Assembly: GCA_036742665.1 (NCBI GenBank)
Contig: DAINQP010000116.1
Span: 1 to 18,675, forward strand
Reading direction: 5' to 3'
Origin: Gp6-AA40 sp036742665
GTDB lineage: Bacteria; Acidobacteriota; Vicinamibacteria; Vicinamibacterales; UBA2999
DNA: 18,675 bases
Shown here: positions 7,814-14,390 of the stretch, piece after piece
How the letters are laid out: the number at the start of each line of letters is the position of its first letter
How positions within the stretch are numbered: position 1 is the first letter of the stretch
Program-made: the position numbers and the translations under genes
Notes under the pieces: model-generated
Databases searched by the model: none
The model's input: the letters and a program-made list of their open reading frames with translations, nothing else
What the model was told of the DNA's origin: nothing

Positions 7814-8167
7814 GTTCACTCTTTACCTGAGCCTGCCTCGCCAAAGCGCGAAGCGCGGAGGCGGGCATCCTCTCACCCTCGCGAACACCAGTCAACGGCT
7901 TGCCGCAGAAGCGACGTCGCCAAGGCGAGGCCTCGATTACGGATCCGCGCTGTGACGTTTCAAATCGGAACGTGGCGGGAATACAAATCACCGTTCTGAG
8001 GTCACTGCATGGCGGAGAGCCGCCGTAAATGCTCACTCGATGGCGCTTACCGCTGAGCAGGACGTGCACGGGTCTGCATCGGGCCGGGCATGTGCCTTGC
8101 CACTCTGATGATCGCCAGCAACCGCTGGCCGGATGCCCGTGTGTGGGCATTCACATCAAGGAGATGT
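7814..8167. other. Gene-free 354-nt divergent region with hairpins
   Basis: I see no convincing gene here. It is the divergent region between the serine hydrolase operon and the fibronectin III lipoprotein. It holds a hairpin at 7835-7866 (GCGC-GAA-GCGC inside CGCC/GGCG arms), a perfect palindrome GCGACGTCGC at 7911-7920, and GAGGCCTC at 7927-7934. A short stem GGCGG/CCGCC lies at 8011-8024. ATGCCC-GTGTGT-GGGCAT at 8133-8150 sits just before the lipoprotein's ribosome binding site. I found no good promoter pair. Confidence 0.55.
7835..7866. repeat. REP-like hairpin
   Basis: GCGC (7846-7849) and GCGC (7853-7856) flank GAA, with outer CGCC (7839-7842) pairing to GGCG (7860-7863). It lies about 20 nt upstream of the serine hydrolase start on the minus strand. 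It shares GCCTCGCCAA with unit B of the cluster near 15607, which suggests a dispersed repeat, but only one such copy is in this window. Confidence 0.4.
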
Positions 8168-8572
8168 GTGGCAGTGATGCGCGCAGTGAAGATGTGGATC
8201 GCCGTGGCCGCAGCCGCGTGTGTCGCCGGATGTGCCAACGGCGGCAGCGGACTGACCAGTCCATCGCCGCTTGCCCTCGCGACTCCGTCGGTGCCTTCAA
8301 GCTGCGCCGTGCCGGGAGCTCCTCACAATCTGTCCGCCGACGTAACGGCCACGACCGTTAGTCTCTCGTGGTCAGCGGTTGGAGACGCGTCGGATTACGT
8401 TGTGCTCGTCGGCTGGTCGCCGGCCAGTTCCGAAAGCGCGTTGACCAACACGTTAGAGCTGCATCACTCGATCGACGATCTGCCGCGGGGCACACACTTC
8501 GCACGAGTCCACGCGCACAACTGGTGCGGCACGAGCGCGCCCTCTGAGCCGGTGACGTTTACGGTTCCGTAG
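8168..8572 (+). CDS. Small lipoprotein with a single fibronectin type III domain
   Basis: This protein is about 134 aa. An uncharged segment, MWIAVAAAACVAGC, ends in the lipobox VAGC (Cys22), so it should be a lipidated envelope protein. A Ser/Pro-rich linker follows, then one fibronectin type III domain from about residue 49 to the end. Its landmarks are PGAPHNLSADVTATTVSLSWSA (49-70), DYVVLVG (76-82), the SIDDLPRGTHFARVHAHN strand pair, and the terminal SEPVTFTV. The start is uncertain: AAGGAG at 8158-8163 is 4 nt from the GTG at 8168, 10 nt from a GTG at 8174 and 13 nt from the ATG at 8177. All three preserve the lipobox. The partner is unknown; fibronectin III domains usually bind proteins or polysaccharides. 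Its stop is only 3 nt from the stop of the convergent phosphoesterase gene. Confidence 0.75.
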   Translation: MAVMRAVKMWIAVAAAACVAGCANGGSGLTSPSPLALATPSVPSSCAVPGAPHNLSADVTATTVSLSWSAVGDASDYVVLVGWSPASSESALTNTLELHHSIDDLPRGTHFARVHAHNWCGTSAPSEPVTFTVP

Positions 8573-8575
8573 CGG

Positions 8576-9475
8576 TCAATGACAGGTGCCGGCTCCGCCG
8601 TCCACCGCGCCACCAGCGACTGGAACGAATTCCCACTGATAGCGTTCTGAGGATAGCGTCAGCTTGAGCACGCCGAACGAGCTGATGCGCTGTTCGCTGT
8701 TCGGGTGCAGCGTTGCCGGCTGATAGAGGAACGCGCCGCCGGTGCCGGCGATGAATTGCCGGATTCCCCGCGCTGTATCCGTGCGGCCGTCGGGATCTTG
8801 CGGCGCGAACCGCTCGTACATGTGCTCGTGCGCGTTGAGGATGATGTCGGCGTTGAACTCGTAGAGGATCCGCCACAGATCGCGCATCGATTGCGTGTCG
8901 CCGTCGGGGCCCGACGTGAAGAGCGGATGATGCCAGTAGGCGATCGTGCAGCGCGCGCGAGTGGTCATCAGATCGTTGCGCAGCCAGGCGGCCTGCCCCG
9001 ATCCGGCACTCACTGGAATGTTGCTGTTGAGGGCGACGGCGTGCCAGTCGCCGACTTCGAAGCTGTAGTAGCCCTCCCCGGTCGGCCCCGAAGCGACTTC
9101 ACCGAAGTATTCGAAGTACGGCTGGGCGCCGGCTGACATGTATTCGTGGTTGCCAGGTACCGGGAACGTGCGGCCTTTGTGCCGGCCCCAGGTGTTGTCA
9201 TAGCAGTTACGAAACTCCTCCCGCGATCCACGGAAGTACGCGTTGTCGCCCAGCGTGAACACATAGCCGCCGATCGAGTCGAGGAGTGCCGCGGTCGCGA
9301 CCGAGTTGACATCGCACATCGCGATGTCGCCGGCGCCGACAAAGGTCTGCGGTCCGGCCGGCGGCTGCGAGGGTGGCGGAGTCGTCGGTGGCGGGCCAGG
9401 TGTTGGCCCTGTCGGCGACTGGCCTCCGCAGTATCCGCATGCCACGCAGACGAGAACGATCAGAAAGCGTCGCAT
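8576..9475 (-). CDS. Secreted metallophosphoesterase (purple-acid-phosphatase-like)
   Basis: This 299-aa protein is a calcineurin-fold binuclear metallophosphatase. The metal-binding motifs appear in order: GD (49-50, in GAGDIAMCD), GDNAY (76-80), GNHEY (108-112), HHPLF (182-186) and NAHEHMYERF (214-223). The N-terminus MRRFLIVLVCVACGYCGG looks like a signal or anchor segment, but the lipobox is not canonical. It is followed by a Pro/Thr-rich linker (about 21-42), typical of proteins displayed outside the membrane. I chose the ATG at 9475 because it starts the hydrophobic segment, although no clear ribosome binding site precedes it; the frame stays open upstream to 9619. The likely role is hydrolysis of phosphomonoesters or phosphodiesters in the periplasm or outside the cell. 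It is divergent from the kinase-like genes that follow. Confidence 0.88.
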   Translation of the reverse strand: MRRFLIVLVCVACGYCGGQSPTGPTPGPPPTTPPPSQPPAGPQTFVGAGDIAMCDVNSVATAALLDSIGGYVFTLGDNAYFRGSREEFRNCYDNTWGRHKGRTFPVPGNHEYMSAGAQPYFEYFGEVASGPTGEGYYSFEVGDWHAVALNSNIPVSAGSGQAAWLRNDLMTTRARCTIAYWHHPLFTSGPDGDTQSMRDLWRILYEFNADIILNAHEHMYERFAPQDPDGRTDTARGIRQFIAGTGGAFLYQPATLHPNSEQRISSFGVLKLTLSSERYQWEFVPVAGGAVDGGAGTCH

Positions 9476-9568
9476 CAATCGGGGAACATCTAAGTATCGC
9501 GCACCTGCCAGACAATTGCTGGAGAGAGTTTGCGCCATGTCAAACCGCTGATGGGTAAAATCCCGCGG

Positions 9569-9594
9569 TATCATTTGCCGCGACCGTAGGTCGC
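9569..9594 (+). promoter_or_regulatory. Candidate -10 and hairpin in front of the kinase-like pair
   Basis: TATCAT (9569-9574) matches the -10 consensus at five of six positions, but its -35 is poor. Immediately downstream, GCGACC-GTA-GGTCGC (9580-9594) is a perfect inverted repeat with 6-nt arms, placed at about the expected transcription start. It could be an operator or a 5' stem. The start codon GTG follows at 9609. Confidence 0.35.
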
Positions 9595-9608
9595 CCTCGC
9601 TACATCCA

Positions 9609-10373
9609 GTGTCCTCCAATTCTGTCGATCAGAAACTGCGCCGTCTGGCGCGCTCCCATTTCGAGGATCGATCCCGGCGGCGCGGCTTGTTGGTCGCCTT
9701 TGAGGGGCCCGACGGATCGGGCAAAACCACGCAGCGAAAGCTATTCAAAACCTGGCTCAAAGCCGACGGCTACGACGTCGTGACCACCAAGTGGAACTCG
9801 TCCGAGCTGATCCGGCCGATCATCAAAAGTCGCAAGGCGATTCGGGTCCTCAATCCGCTGGAATTCTCGCTTCTCCACGCCGCCGATTTCAGACACCGTA
9901 TCGAGAACGTGGTGCTTCCTGCGCTGTGGGAAGGCAAGCTGGTCATCGCGGACCGGTTCCTGTTCACGGGCCTGGCCCGTGACGTGGCGCGCGGGCTCGA
10001 TTTCGACCAAGTCCTCAAGCTTTACCAGCCTTTGCTGTGGCCTGACCTCGTCTTTTACTTTTCAGTGTCGCCGCGCACCTCGCGAGCACGCATCGCGACC
10101 ACGCGTGCACCGTCGTTCTACGAGGCAGGACAGGACGTGACCGACATCGACGAACCGTCGGCCAGCTACGAGCGGTTCATCACTCGAGTCATCCGCGAAT
10201 ACGAGTCGCTCGCGCTCATCTTCCGCTTCATCACCGTCGATGCGGAGCAGTCGATACACGATCAGCACCAGGAGATCCGCCGGTTGTTCCGCGAGGGCGA
10301 GCAGCATCCCTGGTCCGACTGGAACCTCGATGCCGTTGTCGAATGGCTGGCTATGAAGGGCCCGCACTTGTGA
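9609..10373 (+). CDS. Thymidylate-kinase-like P-loop kinase
   Basis: This 254-aa protein has the thymidylate kinase fold (PF02223-like). The Walker A loop is GPDGSGKTT at 33-41, preceded by the strand LLVAFE. The DR motif expected after the third strand is IADRF (113-117), and WPDLVFYFSVSPRTSRARI (144-162) matches the strand and helix before the lid. A basic N-terminal extension of about 25 residues precedes the core. The start is taken as GTG 9609 because the frame upstream contains no ATG before a stop; the ribosome binding site is weak. It is not clearly the housekeeping enzyme: the usual TMP-binding residues after DR(Y/F) are replaced by LFTGLARDVARGLD. Its true phosphate acceptor is therefore open. 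It overlaps by 4 nt (GTGA) the start of a degenerate relative, which implies coupled expression. Confidence 0.82.
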   Translation: MSSNSVDQKLRRLARSHFEDRSRRRGLLVAFEGPDGSGKTTQRKLFKTWLKADGYDVVTTKWNSSELIRPIIKSRKAIRVLNPLEFSLLHAADFRHRIENVVLPALWEGKLVIADRFLFTGLARDVARGLDFDQVLKLYQPLLWPDLVFYFSVSPRTSRARIATTRAPSFYEAGQDVTDIDEPSASYERFITRVIREYESLALIFRFITVDAEQSIHDQHQEIRRLFREGEQHPWSDWNLDAVVEWLAMKGPHL

Positions 10374-10906
10374 CGAGGCATGGATCCAGGTTGATCGCGA
10401 TCGACGGCGTCAATGCCCATGCACTCAAGGCCACCGCCCGGAGCGTCGCCGCTGCCAACCGAGGGCATCACGCCGGCATCAGCTCGTGGGGAGCCTCGGG
10501 CATCTTTGACGAGTTGACGGTCGCCGACTCGGAAGCAGGCGCCCCGTCAATGCGCACGCTGCTGCTGCTCTATGCTGCGGACCTGGCATTCAGATTGAGA
10601 TGGGAGATCGCACCGGCGCTGGACGAAGGGCGTCTGGTGATCGCGGCGACGTATGTCGCGACGCCAATCGCGCTGGGACGGGCGGCAGGACTCGACGCGC
10701 ACTGGCTCGCCGATCTCTTTCACTTCGCGCCGCCGGCCACCGAGCATCACGTGATCGACCCGGCGCCAGCCAGACTGATCTCAGAGCGGCAGGGGTTCGT
10801 GGAATTTGCGTGGCGGCATCTCGACTCGCAGCTCGGCGGCGTGACGCGACTCGAGCTGATGGACCGGACGCGCCGCCACTTGCGCGCCCTCGCGCGGCGT
10901 TCGTAG
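10370..10906 (+). CDS. Degenerate thymidylate-kinase-like protein lacking the P-loop (probable pseudokinase)
   Basis: This 178-aa protein aligns by eye with the upstream kinase. RLIAIDGVNAHALKA (7-21) stands where LLVAFEGPDGSGKTT is, so the Walker A glycines are lost and the lysine is displaced. LLLLYAADLAFRLRWEIAPALDEGRLVIAATYVATPIALGRAAGLD, quoted here in parts (64-83, 84-103, 104-109), matches the kinase's FSLLHAADFRHR...EGKLVIADRF...ARGLD, but DR has become AT. ATP-dependent catalysis is therefore unlikely. I prefer the GTG at 10370, which overlaps the upstream TGA and has GAAGG 11 nt before it; an ATG at 10343 would overlap by 31 nt. The frame is intact with no stops, arguing for selection on a structural or regulatory role, perhaps as the kinase's partner subunit. 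Function is unknown. Confidence 0.75.
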   Translation: MTRHGSRLIAIDGVNAHALKATARSVAAANRGHHAGISSWGASGIFDELTVADSEAGAPSMRTLLLLYAADLAFRLRWEIAPALDEGRLVIAATYVATPIALGRAAGLDAHWLADLFHFAPPATEHHVIDPAPARLISERQGFVEFAWRHLDSQLGGVTRLELMDRTRRHLRALARRS

Positions 10907-10927
10907 GGGCGACGGATGCGTCCTCTA
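10903..10927. repeat. Diverged palindromic repeat between convergent genes
   Basis: GTAGGGGCGACG (10903-10914) is identical to the left half of unit D near 15677, and GATGCGTCCTCTA continues as an imperfect right half with GACG/CGTC pairing (10911-10914, 10919-10922). It fills the 18-nt gap between the pseudokinase and the CotH gene. Its two TAG ends supply the stop codons of both genes. Confidence 0.5.
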
Positions 10928-12187
10928 GCGCGACGCGGCGACGTCGGCGTTGACGAATTGCGTGCGTTCGCGTGCGAAGACGCGCAGCGCCTCGACCGAG
11001 GCGACGAACTCGTCATTCGTATATGGCTTGAGCGGGTCAGCCAGCACCGACGGCGCGATCAGCGCATAGGCGCGATCGATCTCGCGCTCGAGCCATCCGC
11101 GCATGTCGCCGGCCGGCGCACCCGGCGGCACTTCGCGTGCCACGCGTCCGGCCTCCAGTAGCGTATCGAGATACAGCGCACGGAGATCGGGAGACTCCAA
11201 CGCGCGATTCATCAGCCGATTGCGGTTTGCTTCGGGAACATCAGTAATGTTGCGCCAGATGGGGTACGCCTGACCCATGACGAAGGCCTGACTCTTGTCC
11301 CACACGATTAACCTGAACTGATTCGAGAGCTCGGGGCGATACATAAAGAAATTGTTCATACCCCACTCGCCGAGGACGCCGTCCTGCTCGGCGAGAAACA
11401 CTTCGGACGCGACGTGCCTGATGAACTGTCCGAGGTCGACGAACTCGGCAACCGCACTGCGAAACACCGCGCCGCTCGACGCGTTGATCGCCTGCACCAT
11501 GTCGGCGATGACCTCGGGACGCGCATTGTTCTCATGCGTTTCCGGCTTGAATGGCAGCGGCACATAGCTCGCCGCCTCGCGGCCGCGGTCCTCGAAGTAG
11601 TATGCCGCCGCATCGGCCGGGTAGTCATAGTCGAAGAGATAGCCGCTGTCTTCGCCGAACTGTCGCGTCAGAAATGATTTGTCCACCGACTCGACGATCG
11701 TGTAGAGGCCCGCATACTGGTTGTTGACGAAGAGACGCGTGTAGGCTTCGCGCGAGGCGGGCAGCCCCATGCGCTGGAAGAACAGCATGCTGAGCCACTC
11801 GTGCATCTGCGACGGGTCCTGCGTGTTGTTGCGCAACACGAACGACTTCAGGCCAAGGAACTTCTGCGTCGAGGCGTAGCGATCGATATCCACGCGCAGA
11901 CCGGGCTTGAAGCCGCTCCGGCTGCCATTGCCTCGCGACCGGATGCCGACGTTCCGAATCGTCTCGGTGTTCCACTGCAGATCCGCCGGATAGTAGGCGT
12001 TGGACAGGAAGTTGGTCTTGAGCGTCTCCCAGTCGCGGCTATTGATCCACAGCTTGAGATCGTGGAGGACCGAGTCGTCGAAAAACGCCGCGGTGGGATC
12101 GCCGATCTGCGTGTGCGCTGGCGACGAGGCGGCAACGAACATCGCCCCGGCCAAGACAGCGAGCAGCATGTGTCGCCACGGAGACAT
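10925..12187 (-). CDS. Secreted CotH-family kinase-like protein
   Basis: This 420-aa protein belongs to the CotH family, atypical secreted protein kinases first known from Bacillus spore coats and now seen in many envelopes. The ATG at 12187 has AAGGAG 6 nt upstream and begins a signal peptide ending near AHTQ (residues 24-27); an open frame further upstream to 12340 is not used. Family motifs are NVGIRSRGNGSR (79-90) with K94, and FVLRNNTQDPSQMHEWL (116-132). NNQYAGLYTIVESVDKSFL (155-173), FLAEQDGVLGEWGMNNFFMY (264-283) and LIVWDKSQAF (293-302) complete the set. The usual W-D-x-D metal site is W-D-K-S here, so the second aspartate is missing and activity is uncertain. It is the last gene of the four-gene operon, 35 nt after the porin stop. 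Confidence 0.88.
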   Translation of the reverse strand: MSPWRHMLLAVLAGAMFVAASSPAHTQIGDPTAAFFDDSVLHDLKLWINSRDWETLKTNFLSNAYYPADLQWNTETIRNVGIRSRGNGSRSGFKPGLRVDIDRYASTQKFLGLKSFVLRNNTQDPSQMHEWLSMLFFQRMGLPASREAYTRLFVNNQYAGLYTIVESVDKSFLTRQFGEDSGYLFDYDYPADAAAYYFEDRGREAASYVPLPFKPETHENNARPEVIADMVQAINASSGAVFRSAVAEFVDLGQFIRHVASEVFLAEQDGVLGEWGMNNFFMYRPELSNQFRLIVWDKSQAFVMGQAYPIWRNITDVPEANRNRLMNRALESPDLRALYLDTLLEAGRVAREVPPGAPAGDMRGWLEREIDRAYALIAPSVLADPLKPYTNDEFVASVEALRVFARERTQFVNADVAASR

Positions 12188-12222
12188 GACGGACTCCTTG
12201 CAGGCACGACGCGTGTGTCGCG

Positions 12223-13512
12223 CTAGATGCCGACCTGGAACCGGAAGACGGGACTCCAGAACGCGTCGCCCGTCGCCACCGGACTGCGCTCCGGATCCTG
12301 CGGTTCTTCCCGAATCGTTTGAAACTGCAGCTTCACCCATCGAGTGATGTACCAGTTCATGCCGAAGCTCAGCACATGCTCCCCGGTGGGCAGCATGTTG
12401 TCCGCCCTCGGATTCCGTAGCGGCGGCCCCTCGCCGCCAGCACTGTCAAACCGCAAACGCTCGTAGCGGACAGCCGCCTCGAGAGCCCCGAACTTCCGCG
12501 CCGGCCGGACCGGCCTCTCCTTTTCTTCGCCAGTCAGCACCCATGTCCCCGACAGGTACCATCCGCGTCCGCGGGCGTCGGCGAGATCCTGATCGCCCAG
12601 CCCCTGCCCCTCGCGCGAATCGAGCATGTGCGTGTACTCTCCACGCGCCCCAACCGGGCCGGCGGACCAATCCACGTCAATCTCATAACGTTGACGGTGG
12701 CCATTTACGAACACCGGCTCGTAGAACACGAACTGCGACATCACCGTGCGGCCGCGCAGGCCATTCGGATCAACCGACTCATCGTCGAGGGCGGTGTAGG
12801 TAAACGCACCGCCCACTTCGGCCTTGGCCAGGCCGGTGACCGAGCGAAACGGCGTGCCGGTTACGCGTACCGCGACCGTGTCGCCGCCGCCCTCGATCGT
12901 CGATGAGCGAGCGTTTTCGCCATCCTGCTGAAACCAACCGGCCCAGTAGTTCAGACCGCGATCGAAAAAGCGGCCGTGCACGGCGACACCAATGTCTCTG
13001 GCCGGCGCCAGATAGCTGGCGCTCAGGGACCGATAGATGAAATCGAGATTCGAGATGCCGGTGAGCTGCTCGAGTCCAAATGGAATCTTGAACTTGCCCG
13101 CGCGTACCTGCACCGCGTCGCTGATATTGGCGTCCACGTAGACGTCCTTCCATGCGCTCTTCGTGCGCGTGGCCGGATCGGCCGATTCCCGCTCAGTCAG
13201 CTCACGCTCGATACTGAACTGCACCCGATTGAAGAACTCGCCTTCAATTCCGATGCGCGCCCGATGAATCTCGAAATTGTCGAAATCGGATGGATCGTCC
13301 CCCGGATCGCGCGCGTCCCATTGAAACCTTCCGAGGAAGTCGAGGCGGAACAGACGGCCATTGCGCACCTGCGGATGATCGCGCCAGCGGAACTCGAGAT
13401 CCGGAGCGGGTGCCTGCTGCGCGACAGGAGCCGGTGATGCAGGCGCTGATGGCGGTGATGGAAGCGCTGCAGGCAGCAGCGTCAGCAGCCCGGCAAACAC
13501 GCCGTTCAGCAT
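12223..13512 (-). CDS. OprO/OprP-type porin
   Basis: This 429-aa outer membrane protein resembles the phosphate-selective porin O/P family (PF07396). A signal peptide (about 1-18) is followed by an Ala/Pro-rich stretch. The barrel begins with FRLDFLGRFQWDARD and FEIHRARIGIEGEFFNRVQFSIERELTE. It continues with KDVYVDANISDAVQVRAGKFKIPFGLEQ and FIYRSLSASYLAPARDIGVAVHG. These strand and loop signatures, especially R-x-G-K-F-K-x-P-F, are characteristic. It ends in FRFQVGI. The ATG at 13512 overlaps the upstream phospholipase D-like gene by 7 nt, with GGAG 7 nt before the start. In Pseudomonas aeruginosa OprP prefers phosphate and OprO polyphosphate or pyrophosphate; selectivity here cannot be read directly. 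The context with CotH, DUF4956 and nearby phosphoesterase fits phosphate. Confidence 0.85.
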   Translation of the reverse strand: MLNGVFAGLLTLLPAALPSPPSAPASPAPVAQQAPAPDLEFRWRDHPQVRNGRLFRLDFLGRFQWDARDPGDDPSDFDNFEIHRARIGIEGEFFNRVQFSIERELTERESADPATRTKSAWKDVYVDANISDAVQVRAGKFKIPFGLEQLTGISNLDFIYRSLSASYLAPARDIGVAVHGRFFDRGLNYWAGWFQQDGENARSSTIEGGGDTVAVRVTGTPFRSVTGLAKAEVGGAFTYTALDDESVDPNGLRGRTVMSQFVFYEPVFVNGHRQRYEIDVDWSAGPVGARGEYTHMLDSREGQGLGDQDLADARGRGWYLSGTWVLTGEEKERPVRPARKFGALEAAVRYERLRFDSAGGEGPPLRNPRADNMLPTGEHVLSFGMNWYITRWVKLQFQTIREEPQDPERSPVATGDAFWSPVFRFQVGI

Positions 13513-14390
13513 GCGGTGTCTCCGTCCGTGGTCGGGGGTGGCACCTTGGCGGCCTCGCTGGCGGCAACGATCGAGAACAGGCCGGAGACCTCGGCGACCG
13601 CGGCCGGCTCCGTCACGATCACGGCCACCTCGCGGCGGAAATCGAGACTCATCGGATTCAGCGACAATCCGCCGATTACGGCGAGGCGGTCATCGACCAG
13701 CATGATCTTGCCGTGCGAGCGTAAACCGCACAGACGCTTGCCGTCATACAACTCCACGCGCACTCCTTCGGATGAGCGCGTCTGGAGCAGCGTCATCAAC
13801 GCCGGGTCAGACGCTTTCCGATCGATCAGCCGCACACTGGACGAGGCCTGCGCGATGATTGACGTGAATTGCCGTCGGGCACTCTCAGGACCGACGATTA
13901 GCCGCGGTGACAACTGTCCGGGCATCGGCGCCTGTCTGCAGTCCGCGGCCAGCAGGCTGTGGAGACCACTCACCACTTCCGCATCGTGGGTGACGACAAT
14001 CGCATCGATTGTCTTGGCGAAGCACTTGCGGGTGAAGTTCAACGATGCGATCAGCGCAGGCCCCTCGTCCGCGACGAGATACTTGGCGTGGTACTTGACC
14101 ACCGGATCCGCATGCGGATGCAGCGAGACGCCAGTCGCTTCGAGCGCTTGCCACAGCTTGCGGAGCCGCTTCCGGCCGCCGCCGGATCGCGACGTCACCA
14201 GGACGTCCACCTGCACACCACGCTCGCGCGCCCGCTTCAACTCGTCGAAGATCGCCTGGTCGTTGCAACGATACAACGACAGCGCGAGACGCTCGCGTGC
14301 CTGCCGAATCGTGGTGATGACGACCTCGCGGCGAGCGCCAGGTGCAGTCACGACCGCATCGCGAACCAGGCGACTTCGTTCGGCCGTCAT
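13506..14390 (-). CDS. Phospholipase D-like protein with two HKD motifs
   Basis: This 294-aa protein has two HxKxxxxD motifs: H101-A-K103-YLVA-D108, followed by the expected ALIASLNFT, and H226-G-K228-IMLV-D233, followed by AVIGGLSLNPMSLDFRREVAV. Two motifs make a complete active site within one chain, as in phosphatidyl transferases, cardiolipin synthases and some nucleases. There is no signal peptide or membrane segment, so a cytoplasmic location is likely. The ATG at 14390 overlaps the TGA of the STAS-DUF4956 gene (ATGA); a longer frame to 14489 lies wholly inside that gene and is rejected. Its place beside DUF4956 is where other genomes often carry a VTC-type polyphosphate polymerase. A phosphoryl-transfer role is plausible, but a nuclease or lipid enzyme remains equally possible. 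Confidence 0.85.
   Translation of the reverse strand: MTAERSRLVRDAVVTAPGARREVVITTIRQARERLALSLYRCNDQAIFDELKRARERGVQVDVLVTSRSGGGRKRLRKLWQALEATGVSLHPHADPVVKYHAKYLVADEGPALIASLNFTRKCFAKTIDAIVVTHDAEVVSGLHSLLAADCRQAPMPGQLSPRLIVGPESARRQFTSIIAQASSSVRLIDRKASDPALMTLLQTRSSEGVRVELYDGKRLCGLRSHGKIMLVDDRLAVIGGLSLNPMSLDFRREVAVIVTEPAAVAEVSGLFSIVAASEAAKVPPPTTDGDTAC

Noticed and set aside
9609..10906. Housekeeping thymidylate kinase gene (tmk)
   Set aside because: The residues expected after the DR motif for TMP binding are not recognisable, and the gene is paired with a P-loop-less partner, so I do not assign the symbol.
12188..12340. N-terminal extension of the CotH frame
   Set aside because: It overlaps the porin's C-terminus, while the ATG at 12187 has a strong ribosome binding site and signal peptide.
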